64,000 nucleotides of DNA from Thamnaconus septentrionalis (GCA_009823395.1 CM020501.1:19447361-19511360), one strand, 5' to 3'. Positions 44,159 to 57,864 are shown, counted from the stretch's first letter. Numbers and translations: made by a program. The notes: a model not told the origin generated them from the letters alone.

Positions 44159-46044
44159 CGGCAGTGAATTAGTGTGGAAAGTGTAAAGAAAAAGTATTTA
44201 GAAATAGTAGTTTGGCATATACACTACAAATAGCAAGCTAGCAAATCTGTGAGCTATCTGGAGCACTCATCAAGTGTCTTGGGTTCATTTTCTTGGGTTT
44301 AACAACTTGCATGCAACTATATCCATCCAGACATACACGGAATGCAAGTGGGGTGCAATTACAAAGGCAACGTGCAATCAGCACACATACTTCCAGTGTC
44401 CCTGACCTGCGTTCTATTTTCACAGTGATCGCAATCTTTCATCGCAAGTTCCTTCGCTTAATAAGTGAATTGTCTCACCATTATTTCCCCGACAATAAGC
44501 ATGTCTTTAAACAAACATATTAAATTTGATTAATTTTAAAAATCCGTCAGGGTAAAAGGGGAAGCCCTTGGATCAGCCTTTCGCTTTGGAGCACTTCCAT
44601 AAAACAAACCAATGCCAGTCAGGAGCAGTCCCATCTGAAAGTTTTGGTCTCTTCTTTAGATCTGAAAAATGTTTTCCACCTCTGAGAAAACGAAAAGCCC
44701 TGCTGTTGCCACTGCAGAAACTACATGCAGCCATATTCAGGCTTGGCTTTTTACCAAATCCGCTAGGATTGGCCTTAAGTACACACCCAGATGTTTTTTT
44801 AACCGTATCACTGATTGCTTGGTGCAGATTTCTGCACAAGACTTCAGCAGGAATCCACGTGTCAAGCAGTACGTTTACCTGGTGGCTGTGTTCCCAAATG
44901 GGCCCCGACTGGAGAAAGTGGTGATTGTGTCCTTCCAGGCCGGCTACATTTTTTTCGAGACCGACAAGACTCTCTACACACCTGGCAGCTACGGTGAAAG
45001 ATCCAAAATGTTATCAGGTCGACCTGGTTATAAAACTCCCATAGCATTAGAAGCATAAGTTGGACACTTGCTTGTTTGCACAGTTCTTCACAGGATTTTT
45101 GGTTTGACACCCGGCATGGAGGCAGTGGAGCGGAACTCTAGTTCTGATACCGCTGTTACAGTCGACATTGAGGTAGATTTTTTTTTTCTTAAGGTTTTAA
45201 CTGAGTGAATAACATGCAATGTTAACCAGTAACATCAGAACAAAATGGGACATTTACCATCATTTGTTGAATCTTGATTATTCTCAGACCCCCAATGGCC
45301 TCTTTTTGCCTGCGCACCCAGTTTCTCTGGATTCAGCAGTGGGACATGGACAGTTTAGACTGCCTGAAATTGTGAGGTAAGGTTCTTTCTCATTACTCAT
45401 TAATGTAGTTATTCTGCTTTTGGAAATTACCTGGACTTTATTTTCTTGAGATATGTGCATTGAGGTGCAGATTCACAAATTCAGTCACATCACAAATTCA
45501 GTCTGTGTTGTTGGTCAGTGGTTTATAGTTTTGATGAAGTATGTGTCTCTGCTGTCTCCCTGCAGTTTTGGCATTTGGAAGATTGTGGCAAAGTTTTCAA
45601 ACAACAGATATCACAGCTTTTCCGCAGCGTTTGAGGTCAAAGATTCTGGTAACCCCCCCACTAGAAGCTGTAATTACTTTGTTGTCTACATATCATCAAA
45701 TTAACACTCATTCTTTGAGTAACAACTGATAAAAATTAAAAAAATCTGTGGTTTTATTTGAAGAAATTTAGAATAGGCAGAGGTAAAATGGCAAAGCCCT
45801 TTAATGTAAATGCTCACCACTATGTCTCATTCAATTATATTAATTACATTTTTTTTAACTTCTTAACTGTGTGTGTGTGTGTGTGAACAATGTAAGACAC
45901 GATAACTTAAGGGAGAAAGACCCACAACTACAACAGCAGAAGCTGTAGAAAAGTAACCATAAAGACATGACTGTAAAATAGTGCATATAAAGTGATGAAT
46001 AGATCTCTCTCTCTCGCTCTCTCACTAGACACACATATACATAT

Positions 46045-46067
46045 ATATGTGTATGTATATATATATA

Positions 46068-46146
<79 letters not shown>
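46045..46146. repeat. (TA)n microsatellite at the position of lost exon 7
   Basis: A long TA run lies between exons 6 and 8 of C3 copy 2, the interval where exon 7 should be. Confidence 0.9.
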
Positions 46147-46150
<4 letters not shown>

Positions 46151-47579
46151 AAGTGTTAAGCGTTTAAGTATTCCTAACTTTTTCTAGGTACTTGTTTGGT
46201 AAGGAGGTGGATGGGACGGCCTACGTTTTATTTGGTGTTTTGCACAACGATCAGAAATATTCCCTGCCAAGTTCCCTCCAGAAAGTGCCGGTGAGGAGAT
46301 TCACGATACTTTTGTTGACAAATAAATTGCAACCAGCCACTCCTCCACCTTACTGATTTAAAGGTGGATTTTATGTCACTGTAGATCACCAGCGGTCGTG
46401 GGGAGGTCACACTAAGGACAGAGCAGCTCACACAGGCTTTCCCCAATGTCTTGCATCTTGTGGGAAGCTCCATATTTGTCCGTGTCCATGTGCTGACAGA
46501 AAGTGGTGAGAAGGAAGCATTGAAAAAACAAACACGCCCATTACAAAAATCTTACTTTTTTGTGTGAACAAAAAGGTCTCTGCTTCAACTCCACAGGCAG
46601 CGAAATGGTGAAGGCTGAATTGAAGAATATCCCAATTGTCTCATCAGCGTATTCCATCAACTTCAAGAACACACCCAAATATTTTAAACCCGGAATGATC
46701 TTTGATGTCACGGTAAAGTTGACCAACAGCCTTTGTATTGCTACGTTTTCACACGTTTGTACTTTTGTTTTATTGTTTTGTTTTGAAGGGAAAAGAGAAA
46801 CCCATCACTGCAGGCACAGATATGTAGAAAAGTTAAGATGTTTGTGTCTCTAATGGCAGATCCAAATTACTAATCCTGACAAAACTCCTGCACAAGATAT
46901 AGACAAGATATAGAGGTGGAGGTGCACCCAGACCAGGTGCGGATTCGCACTGACGCTAACGGCATGGCAAGAATGAAACTCAATTCAGTAGCAAATGGTC
47001 AAAGACTCGTTGTTTGTTTTTTACTCATGAATGCAGGGTCAATGTCCGTTAGCTGTTTGGCTCATTAACAGCTTTGTGTATTAAATTGCAGGCAATGACG
47101 ACTAATATTCGCATTCCACTGGGCAGAGGGGCATGGAACTCCATGCTAGTCCACCCATACCACAGTGAAAGCAACAGCTACATCCACATTGGTGAGAGTG
47201 GGCAGCTGGAATAACAGTTGGAGAATCCCTGCGTGTCATGTTTGTCCTAAACAAAAATATTCAGCAGGACATCACATCTGGTAAGAGAGGCTTTGTGGAG
47301 AGAGGTTTTGTGGTGCCTTCAGCCTCTCGAGCGCAGAATGCGATAAACCTGCATTCGACAGCAAGGACAGGAAGGGGGTACTAAATTACAAACCGTTTCT
47401 CATGTTTTTTGTTGGTCTTCATCAAAAATTGAGCAAAATAACAATTACAAATGCCCTAATGTTCATTTTGTCTGATCTGGCATGATTTTGAATAAATATG
47501 GCCACAAAGTTCTGGACCTGGCTGTAGTTTAGTCGTGTGTGTGTACTTGGCATAGCAAGCATAGCATGGCATAATATGG

Positions 47580-48297
47580 AATCCTTCAACTTGACGGTAA
47601 AACCAAGCGCCAAGGGGAGGCTCAAGACGTACCTTTTTAACCTGGCGTTTAACTAATTTATTCTACTCTCCTCTCTCTTATCCCACTAATTTTATGCCGT
47701 TTTACTAATTTTATGCCTTTTATTTACTTCCAATTGATTTTTACACTTTTATAATGGTTGCCCATTTTTATGCCACTGTTTCAAACTTTATTTTTATGTA
47801 TTTATTTTATTTCTCATTATGATTATTCTCCCTTTTATACTTTTAGTGCCAGTGTTTCCTCATGGGGGGCCCTCCACGCTGGGAGCTACGCCTGGTCTGC
47901 CCATAGGGGAACTGCAGGCCATGGTGCCTCCTTGTGTGGACGGTTCCTCCTCGTGGCATTTCCTCATCAGATTCTTCAGTGCCAAGCCATTTTATCTAAT
48001 GTCTGTGTGAACATGGGGGTGGGCGTCTGTCTGTGTGCGTTGGTGGGGAGGTGTGAGTCCGTATGGGGTGGGGGGAGGGGCAGTGGAGCTTTTTATTATT
48101 ATTTATTTATTTATTTTTTTTTTTTTTTCTTTTCTTTCCTTCCCTCATTGTTACTGTTATGATTGTTGTTCTAATTATTATTATTATTATTTCTTTGTTC
48201 TGTTCTGTTTTATGTTGTTAAGCACTGTGGGTTGCACATGTTGTATGAGCAGTGCTATATAAATAAAGTTTATTATTATTATTATTATTATTAAAAC
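47580..48297 (+). mobile_element. L2/Rex-like LINE 3' end in C3 copy 2
   Basis: GCCAAGGGGAGGCTCAAGAC begins a short frame reading AKGRLKTYLFNLAFN then stop, like the C-terminus of L2-clade ORFs. It is followed by a UTR ending GTGCTATATAAATAAAGTTT and a TTA repeat tail. The 5' boundary is uncertain. Confidence 0.65.
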
Positions 48298-48687
48298 AGG
48301 TATTTGCAAACCAGGCGATGACATCGCAATGTCCACAGTCAACGCTCCAGTGGCTGTGGCGTGTAAACTGCGAGTTTGCCTTTTACAGGTGACAAGCAAA
48401 GGTCAGCCGGTGAAGCACGGCCGTTCCAGGGTCAACGGACAAACACTCATAACTGTGGTAGTCGTTACCAAAGAGATGCTGCCCTCATTCCGCATTGTGG
48501 CCTACTACCACACCAGCAGCAACGAAGTGGTGTCAGATTCGGTTTGGGTGGATGTCAAGGACACCTGCATGGGCTCGGTGAGAGCATTGTGTGTCTGCAG
48601 TTATCCACAAGACCCGGCCGTGTAATTTCAAAATATGAGTTGAACACCGATTCAGAACAAGGCTCACTCGTCCTCCACCTGGATCAA

Positions 48688-49920
48688 GTAAGACACTCCT
48701 GCCCTCAGGCTTGCCTCCTCCAACGTTTGTCTTCATGACTCAGCTGGAGCTCTGACAGGCATCTTGCAGGAAATGTTTGCATTACATCTCTTTTTTGTGT
48801 ATGACAGTCCTGTAGCTTTAGTTTTGTATGTTTTAATAGCAGCCAGCATACATAATTTTTTCTATATTTATTTGAATGTGTCTGTTTCATTGCTACATTG
48901 GTTTTGGCCAGTGTTACCCAAGTGTTTCTGATTTTGTGAATAATAATTTACAAGTTGGCACACTACAAGTGATTTTACATCATGTTTTTAAAGTGAAGTA
49001 ATTTTAATACCTAAGTGACTGAAATGTTGGAGTGTGTGGGCTTGTTTAGTCAGGTAGCACCTTCAAAGGGTCACCCTTTGAAAGTGAATTGATGGTACTT
49101 AATTTTTACACTGCAATCTGGCACTTTTAGTGTACATCCAGCCTATGCTGAGCCTACTTTGGAAATGACTGACCACAGACAATCCATCCATCCATTTTCA
49201 ACAATTCCCGAGCTCAGGGTCACGGGGGTCTGCTGGAACCTATCGCAGCTGTCATAGGGCGAAGGCAGCGCGACACCCTAGACAAGTCGCCAGTTCATCG
49301 CACGGCCACATAGAGACAAAAAAACATTTGCACTCACATACACACCAATGGAAAATCTAGAGTTTCAAATTTACCTCACATGCATGTTTTTGGGCTGTGG
49401 GAGGAATTCATAGAACCCAGAGAGAACCCACGCAGACACAGGAAGAACGAAAAACTCCACACTGAAAGGTCCCAGGCCCGGAATCAAACCCACAGCCTCC
49501 TTGCTGTGAGGCGGCATTGCTAACCACTGCGCAAGCGTTATTAAATTAAAGAAATATATAACATTTTACTTTATTATAAAGTAGGTAGTGTTCAAAATAC
49601 GATATAAAGAGATTGAATGAAAATATAATAAATCAAAACTCCTTTTAAATGTCACAAATAGTAATAATCATATATTTAAAAATAAGTTGAAATGACAAAC
49701 TTGTGTCCAAACTTTTTTTTTTTTTTTTTTTTCCATAAAAAACGTATGTATCTTTGGAGACATGTTACATTCCCCAAAAGACCAAATAAATTCAAACAAA
49801 AAAAAGCAAAAAATTACATTGACTATATTATTTTAAAAATAAAAATACAATCAACTAACCTAATCCTAAAGGGAGAAAAATGTCCAATGTATGCATTGGA
49901 CATGGAGATAATAAAGCAAA
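48688..49920. other. Decayed region of C3 copy 2 with interspersed repeat
   Basis: Exon 38 is not recognisable. 49191-49532 holds a copy of the repeat family also present at 10165-10473 (CAGCTGTCATAGGG, GCCAGTTCATCGCACGGCCA). The rest is AT-rich without coding signal. Confidence 0.55.
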
Positions 49921-50519
49921 GAACCCAGGTAGCAGCATTCCCCAACCCCTCCAAGGAAGGTGGAGGAATTCTGCTAACTGGCTGTTGGTTTGCTTGTGAA
50001 GTCTACAAACACTTTGCTCGGGCATTTGTAAGCTGGAAAGAAGACTCCTCGCCGATTTGGAATGTGTACACAGCCGCGATAACTTCACGTCAATCATCAT
50101 GTCCCATGGTGGCTGACTTGGACTTATTGGCAATAGTTGACAGGAAAAATCCATCCCACTGGCCCTCGCAATGCTTCCCGCCACCAGGTTTAGCGTAGTG
50201 TGGTCTGACCTGAAGTCGGAGGCTGTTGAAATCTGCTTCAGATCGCTGAAAATGGCAACAAACGCATTAATGTCTGCAACCTTTGAGTCTTGCTCATGGT
50301 TCTCCTCTTGAGCCCATTTGTTTTTGTATTTTTTTCTCCTCCCCAGTTTCCTGTGTTGTGCAGAAAACTCACAGAATCAGCGCCGAAGAACGTGTTCAGA
50401 GCTCCAGGCACCAGTCGAATTTTGGTAAGAGTGGGAAACTACTTTAAAAACTCCTTTTCACAGCAAATTTCCTGTCTTTGGCTGCAAAATAAATGCAGTT
50501 CAGTCAAGATTACTTTGTC

Positions 50520-50520
50520 C

Positions 50521-50554
<34 letters not shown>
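50520..50554. repeat. (AGT)n trinucleotide repeat
   Basis: About 11 AGT units between the exon 40 remnant and the first last-exon remnant. Confidence 0.9.
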
Positions 50555-50555
<1 letters not shown>

Positions 50556-51361
50556 AAGTATTGTAATTATCACATACCGTAACATGTGACAAATAAAAAT
50601 CTTTGAATCTTCTCTCTGAAATCTGCCCAGGTATCGGTACATACTGAGTGACATCACATGGATAGAGTACTGGCCCACTGAGGGAGAGTGTCAGACCAGG
50701 CTTCCGCGCATACCTGCGTAGGGTTGTCCTTGCTGAAGCAGCAACAAAAGCTTTTTGGCTGTAATCTTCAACAAAAAGGCGAGTCAAAGCCACTGGCTGC
50801 ATGTGCCAACCCCCCAAACTCCACACACACACACAGCCATGATTTAGTCAAATCAGTCAAAGTTGGGGCACATACTTCACTCACACTTTGTTCATTACTC
50901 ACCTCCACTATCAACTACACATCCAAATATGGAATCTTCCGGTTTCAAAATAAACCGCAGACTCAAGATGGCGCTGACCGTGACGCCAATCACTAGGCTT
51001 CAGAACGAATACTGGGTGACGTCCCTATGACTGCGGTCATGTCATCTTTATATACAATCAATAGCTAAAACAGGAAATAATAGCAAGTCAAATGTTCCAG
51101 AAGAGCATGCTTGCAGAATAGAGCACTTAATAAAATGATAAAGCAGAATTTATTACACAGGAACTTGGTACTTGTATGTAGAGAGTCACAGTTTAAATAT
51201 ACAGCGGTCTGAGTTGCACTGTTGTTGCCTTTTCTTTCCTCAGATATCACTATGACCTCAGTGACCAAACCTGGATTGAGTACTGGCCTACGGTGGACGA
51301 ATGTGAGATTGATGCACACAGGCCTACCTGCACCGCCATTGATGAGTTGCGCAGTCTGTAG

Positions 51362-52629
51362 TACTTTGATTTTGCGGCGTCTGGAGGCTAAACACATGTA
51401 GAAAATAAAGTAAATACTTGTTCACACCATTTGCATTCGCACCTTGGAGCAGCAGTCTTAGAAAAGAGCTGAAGTTTGACTGCCAGTAAAATATCTTCTG
51501 CTTGAAGTTTTGTATTGTCACATTTATTTTATGAAATTAGGTTTAAAAAAAAATGTATTCCAAGTTGTACGCAATCCTGTAGTAGTTTAAATATAGTTGA
51601 CAGTACATGCAAATACAATGCAATACTAAGACTATACTGATACCGTATTTGGATCGATGTGCCCAACACTAGCTCGAAGTGCTCCTGAAGGCACTGACAT
51701 GTCTGAGGCGCAGGAGTTCAATGTCACCATGCTGGACAACTGGAGTTTGTGTGGAAAACCTTTTTTCAATTCGAAATAACGTTAGAGTGAACGGAGGGCA
51801 CAGCTGGATGGATGCTGCGGGAGAAAAACAACGTGCATGGCACGGCACCGTTTCCTACGGAGAAGCAAATGAATGACAAATGCTACAGGTCTGTCTCACT
51901 GTGAGACCCCGTTGAAAGATCTTATATCCACTGTTGAAAAAGGAGTAAACGGTTGAGACACGAGTGACTGTTTCCATGTTCAGGAAACTAAAAATTGTTA
52001 TTATTTTTTTTCGCTCAGTGTGTTTGATTGGTACTGTGATGCATCAACTAGCTTCTTACATCCTTGAACTGGTTTTGCGCAATAACAAAATTATCAGTGT
52101 GCTCTGCGGTAGACATTTTATATTTGCAGTTTTCTCAATATTTGTAGAAAAACATTAACAGAAATCTTGTGACTTTTTTGTGAAGGGAAACTGATATTAT
52201 AATGTTTGAAATGCTAAAAACTGCAGAATTTCAATCATGCGTTGACTTTGAAAACATGCTTTCTTTTTATACAGATGTAATGTTATTTTCATTTTCATCA
52301 TTCATTAAAATAAATAAATAAATAAATAAATGAAACTCACGTTAAAAAAAAAAAAAAAACATACAGTTTCAGGAATCACATAAAAGCAAATATTAACACT
52401 TTCCAATCCCTTAATCCCAAAAAATTAACATGCTTTTTGAGAATACCGACAAAGATCCTCCTTTCCATTGGCCGGCTGCCAGATTTCAGTCAAACATCTA
52501 AAACCTTATTGATTTCTCGACTGTTTATCCTGCTGCTTGTCCTGGAAACAGAGATAAGGGATTTCCTAACTGCTGCTGGGAAATGATGTGACTGTTTGTG
52601 TTTGTGGGTAAACAGGAGGATGGTGACTG
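51362..52629. other. Intergenic region between C3 copy 2 and copy 3
   Basis: An AATAAAG at 51404 could be the old copy 2 polyadenylation signal. No gene is seen. An AAAT run lies at 52307-52332. The last 110 bp hold the promoter of copy 3, including the CTGGGAA-core motif at 52570-52589. Confidence 0.5.
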
Positions 52630-52639
52630 GGATAAAAGC
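52630..52639 (+). promoter_or_regulatory. c3: TATA-like box of C3 copy 3
   Basis: GGATAAAAGC lies 52-61 bp before the ATG, equivalent to 19010-19019 in copy 1. Confidence 0.6.
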
Positions 52640-52690
52640 GGAGCTGTGCGCGGCGACAGGCGACACTGACAGCAGACCAGGATCAGGAGG

Positions 52691-54268
52691 ATGAGGAGCA
52701 CTCTGCTGTGGCTGCTGGCCTCCCTGGCCTTCGCCTCTCTCACCTCTCCCGCCGATGGAGCTCCAATGTGAGTAGACCAGCGACTCCTCAAGTGAAATGT
52801 CCTCGGAGACAGAGTGAAAGGACGGAAACCAGAGTGAGCCGCCTGTTCAACGGCCTCTGGCCAAAAGCGCTGCGAGACTGAAGTCACAGTCGGAGCTCCA
52901 GCGTTGTAATTTTCGGCGCATTTAAACCAGACACTGATGTGACTTTGGCTTGCATAAGCACATTGAGTGTACGCTTGCCATATGAAATGTGCTTTATAAA
53001 TAAATTTGACTTGACTTGACTTGCAAAATGAGGAGCAGGGTGGCATGTCTTTTTTTGTGGGGGCAGGGAGGTAGTAGTGGGGTTGAATCTAATTCTGATT
53101 TACTGGCCCAGAGCAAAGTTCACACACAGCAAACAGATAGTGGAGGTGTGACGAAATGCTGCATTGATTGGTTCAGAGTTTTCAGTGGGTTCGGTTTGAT
53201 TCGGTTCGGTTTGATTTGGCTAGTCATCAAAGGATGAATTACAGTCAGACAAATAGGGGTCCTGTGTCAGGAAGGTGATCATGAAATTAACCCATGTTCC
53301 CTGAACTCCCCCCACCACCCTCCAAAAGACATACTGGAACTTTAAGTGAAATCATTTTGGCCCATGGCATGTCATGCAGGTTAAGAACGCTCTTTTGAGC
53401 AATGTATTATAAGAGACAGGCCAACTACTTTGGTAATTGCTTTTGTACTAGAATGTAATTTGTCCCAAACAGCAAATCCAGTAATATAAAGTATCTCGTC
53501 TCTGCTACCCGACACCAGGAAATTGATGATTGCCCCCAACTTGTTGCGGGTTGGAACCCCGGAGAATATCTTTGTGGAGTGCCAGGACTGCACAGGGGGC
53601 GACATCGAAGTGCAAATCAAAGTCATGAACCATCCAACCAAAGCCGACACACTCAAGAGCACAAGTGTGAGGCTGACCAGTGGGAATAAATTCCAGGCGC
53701 TGGAACAACTAACGGTAAAAGTCAGCACCTTGGATGTGCACTTCCCATGCCTTGGCCTTGCTTCTTGTGTTCAATGTATTTTCTCTGTGTGCTCAGATTC
53801 CTGCAGCGAGCTTCAACAAGAATCCAAGGGTCAAGCAGTACGTCTACCTGCAGGCTCACTTCCCGGGCAATGTACTAGAGAAGGTAGTGATGGTGTCCTT
53901 CCAGGCCGGCTACATCTTCATCCAAACCGACAAGACCCTCTACACGCCCAACAGCAAAGGTGAGATCTGAGTTCCACTGGTCGAATCCAACAGATTTCGA
54001 CATGAGTTGAATGTAAAACACTTTTAAAAATAAATTAAGTGTGACTTACACACCAGAAAAATGCTCTTTTCTCTTTCAGTTCATTACAGGCTTTTTGCAG
54101 TGACACCTGGCATGGAGCCTGTAGAGCGCAGCAACACATCCGTAGCCGGCACCTCTGTTGCCATTGAGATTGTGGTACAGTATTTTATCATTGGCGCTCA
54201 CGCTGTTGGAATTTGATGTGCAAAGAAGGCGAAGCTGTGATGAACTGAGCATGGTGTGCACGCATGTG

Positions 54269-54345
<77 letters not shown>

Positions 54346-57300
54346 ATGCCTTAAATCAGCATCCATGCAGAACAGCATATTTTCTGGACTTTCTTAGACA
54401 AGAAGGTGACGATTAAAAAGCTATATAGGGAATTAAAAAACCAGTCCAAATGATCAAAAGACATGATTGTGATAAAATAAAATCCAGTAACAATATCACT
54501 GCCATAAATTAGATACTTAAGAGTGACCAAATGCTGCCCACGCTCATCGCTAGTAATCTTAATTAATGGTTGCTTCTTTTGCTTTTTTGTAGACTCCTGA
54601 GGACGTCATTTTGCCACGCGATCCAGTCTCGACGACCGGCGTTCACTCTGGAGACTTCACACTCGGTGACATTGTCAGGTGCGCACTTTTCATTTGAAAA
54701 CATCAACTTGTGAAGAAACACTACAAGCAAAGAATAAAAATGTACGTCTTCGCCACTCCATGGCGGGAAGGAATTTCAGTACTCTGAAACTAAACTGGAA
54801 TTTTACTCCATTATTTTTCTAATATATTTTGAGTGCGTGGGGTATACCTTTTGAAAGTACAAGCACGTTCCATACTCACCTGAGATTGTTGAATGGTCAT
54901 GAGTGTCAGTGTCATCAGGTACACCTTGTCGTCTAAAGGAACCTCAATAACCCTAAATCAGCAGCTGGGTAAAAACAGTAGACAGGAAAAAAGTAACCTT
55001 ATTCGTTGCATTACTGAATATCACTTGGGCACGCTTAGCCTTGTTTGTTTTGCATGGCTAGGGCAATTTGCCGGTCTCAACCTGATTGTGCCTCGTCTGT
55101 GTGCAGTTTTGGCTTGTGGAAGATAGTGGCAAGATTTCAGAGCAACCCCCAGCTGAGCTTCTCAGCAGATTTCGAGGTCAAAGAGTACGGTAAGTCCCAG
55201 TGATAACATCTCAATGTGTCAAGCAGGAAGCCAAAGAAACCTCCCATCTGACGCAAAGTGCTTTTCCTTCTTCAGTGTTGCCCAGTTTCGAGGTGAAACT
55301 GACACCTGACAGCTCCTTCTTCTATGTGGACAGCCCGTCGCTCACCATTGACATTACAGCTACGTACGTGAAACCCTTTCAAACTGCCTGAGAAAACACT
55401 CCGGATATGATTGCATGTGGATGGATGAGTCTGTTATGACAAGCCTTTGTTGTCGCCTGAATAGCTAAAGCATTTTGACCCTGATAAATTGCTCTTTAAT
55501 GGCTTTAGGTACCTTTTTGGTAAAGAGGTGACTGGGATGGCCTACGTTGTGTTTGGGGTCATGAAGGAAGGCAAGAAAAATGGCCTTCCCGGTTCCCTTC
55601 AGAGAGTAGCTGTGAGTGACAAACAGTGATATTTCCTTCACCTTCACCTCTTTTGACTGAACCAGCGTGGACACAATCGCTGATTCTCTCTTACAAGGTG
55701 CATTGTGTATTATATTACCCCAGATCACCCACGGCTCTGGACAAGTCACACTGAGGAGAGAGCACATTACGCAGACCTTCCGAGTTGAGGAACTGGTGGG
55801 GGGTTCCATATTTGCCACTGTCAGCGTGCTAACTGAGACTGGTAAACACTGAATGGTTTGAATTGTTGTCATTGTTTCCCATTGAAAATAACCCAGTTGC
55901 TTAAAGGTGTATTTTTTTTGTATTTTTTTTTTTAATTAACTTTCCTGTACTTGCAAGAACAACAAAAAGAAGGAAGGAAATCTTCTAAAATTCAACTTTA
56001 TGTGTAATAGCACCAAACTTAACAAAGTTACGTTGCAGGTCGAAATCATGCTATTTTTGCCAAGTTCTCCCGCCAAATATGAAATTTATTGTGTACCAAA
56101 ATGCTCCGCAATCAATTTTTTTGAGGTGTGCTCCTAAACTAACATTACAGGTGGAGAAATGGTGGAGGCCGAGTTAAGAAACATCCAGATTGTCACGTCA
56201 CCGTACACCATCAACTTAAAGAAGACGCCCAAATATTTCAAACCCGGAATGTCTTTCGATGTTACGGTAAAGCTGACTGAGAACGTGCAAGCGATGTCAC
56301 CAGCTCAGAGGGTGGTTGAAACGCTGACGGTGGTTTGGCTTTTTTCCAGGTTGAGGTGTTGAATCCGGATAAAACTCCCGCAAACAACGTGAAGGTGGTG
56401 GTTGATCCAGGCAATGTGGAGGGAAGCACCAGTGCCAATGGCCTGGCAAGGCTCATCATCAACTCTGAAGCCAGAGCCGCAGAACTGGTCATCAATGTGA
56501 GTCTGACACTTCACTTTTATTAAGATAAATAGTCAGGGCCAGATCCACAAAGCGATTGCCCGGCTTTTGCAGCAGAAAATCCATGTAAATAGCGCCAAAA
56601 ACGGTGATTCCGATCCACAGAGGGGACACAAACGTGAAAATCGGGGGGAAATGCGCCGAGGCGCAGGTAGCAGCAGGGCTGCACCAGACTCATTTGAATG
56701 TATTTAAATGAGTCATTATACGCAAAAGGACACACCCCCTTCTATGCAAAGATGCCTCATTCAAACAGCGGCAGATCCAGAAAGAGTTTGCGCTCGTGTC
56801 CGCACGCAGTTTGACAGACGCAAACACCGCCAGCCAAAACCAGGCGCAGCTTCTGTCTGTCAAAGTGTTTCTGGCTTCTGAGTGAAACTTTCCTCTCTGA
56901 AAAGCCTGAAATATATATATGGCTCCCCAAATCTTATATATAGATAGGCATAGACTACAGTATATATGCCAATATTTTAGATAGGCTATGAAAAATACAA
57001 ATGGTACTCAGATGTTGGTGATTGCCTTGCTTATATAAAGACACACGTCTTTCTTGACTTTCTTTCCATTATGGAGCACTTGGTAAAACTGCCACAAAGT
57101 TTCGCTGTTTGACCTGAACGGGAAATTTTAAAGAGATGCAGGTTGCGGGACACACAATTCTTGCCTTGCTGGAGACAAACTGCCACAAACTGTGCAAACT
57201 GCTCTGAGGTTGCCAGACCGAAACAGTCGCACCTGTTTCAGGTGGCGCATTTGCGGCCGTGTTTGCGCCTGCATGTCATTAGCGCAAAAACCTTTGTGGA

Positions 57301-57864
57301 TACCCGCATCCGTGGCGCAGATTGCAGCTGCAATCTCGCCGCAAAACGCGTCGCATTTTACCGCTGCGCCCTTCTTTGAGGATCTGCCCCTCAGTGTTTG
57401 CGGTGTGTGCAAGCAAAGTCAAGCAAATTATAACTTCATTGTAAATTGTGTGAGGGCTAAAAACTTTTAGAATCTCAATGATGTCACTTAAAAGATTATT
57501 CATGGGTTTTTTTTTTTTTTTTTTTTTCCAATCAACGCTGGCCGGGCGGTGACTTGTTAATTGCAGGCAAGGACCGACAACTCTCTTCTCACGCGTGAGA
57601 GGCAAGCCTCAGGCAGAATGGTAGCTTATCCCCATGAAACCAAAGGCAACAATTACATCCACATTGGTAAGCAATATCCTCAGAACACCACCAACAGGTG
57701 GCAAGCAGAAACGGCAGTGTTGCCACTGGCAATAGCGACAATGCAACCTTTCTCATGAAGGTGCGAGTACAGTGGAGCTGGATAAAGGAAGTAACTTCAG
57801 AATCGACCTGAACATCATAAGAGACAGGCCCGGAGAGATGGACATCACATACCTGGTGAGAGAG

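Larger units (their letters stand above)
41264..51361 (+). pseudogene. Complement C3, copy 2 (disrupted, internally deleted)
   Basis: Recognisable exons: 41264-41340 (1), 43654-43849 (2), 44828-44993 (3), 45084-45172 (4), 45288-45376 (5), 45566-45648 (6), 46188-46290 (8), 46385-46505 (9), 46597-46712 (10), 46860-about 47019 (11), 47092-47191 (12), 47206-47280 (13 remnant), 48389-48577 (14), 48601-48687 (37), about 49928-50001 (39 remnant), about 50362-50424 (40 remnant), 50631-50721 and 51244-51361 (two last exons). Breaks: exon 7 is absent, so exon 6 joins exon 8 out of frame; an 11-bp tandem duplication at 46892-46913 places TAG at 46911-46913; exons 12/13 and 14/37 are separated by only 14 and 23 bp; exons 15-36 are deleted, removing C3a, the thioester and most of the alpha chain. 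A truncated protein from exons 1-6 cannot be excluded, but C3 function is gone. Confidence 0.88.

Noticed and set aside
51670..51876. Short ORF downstream of C3 copy 2 (EFNVTMLDNW in another frame)
   Set aside because: I could not tie it to a family or to splice sites; it is too short to support a gene.
57128..57412. Cysteine-containing ORFs on both strands in C3 copy 3 intron 11
   Set aside because: They lie within the GCGC-rich non-autonomous DNA transposon at 56533-57396 and match no known protein.
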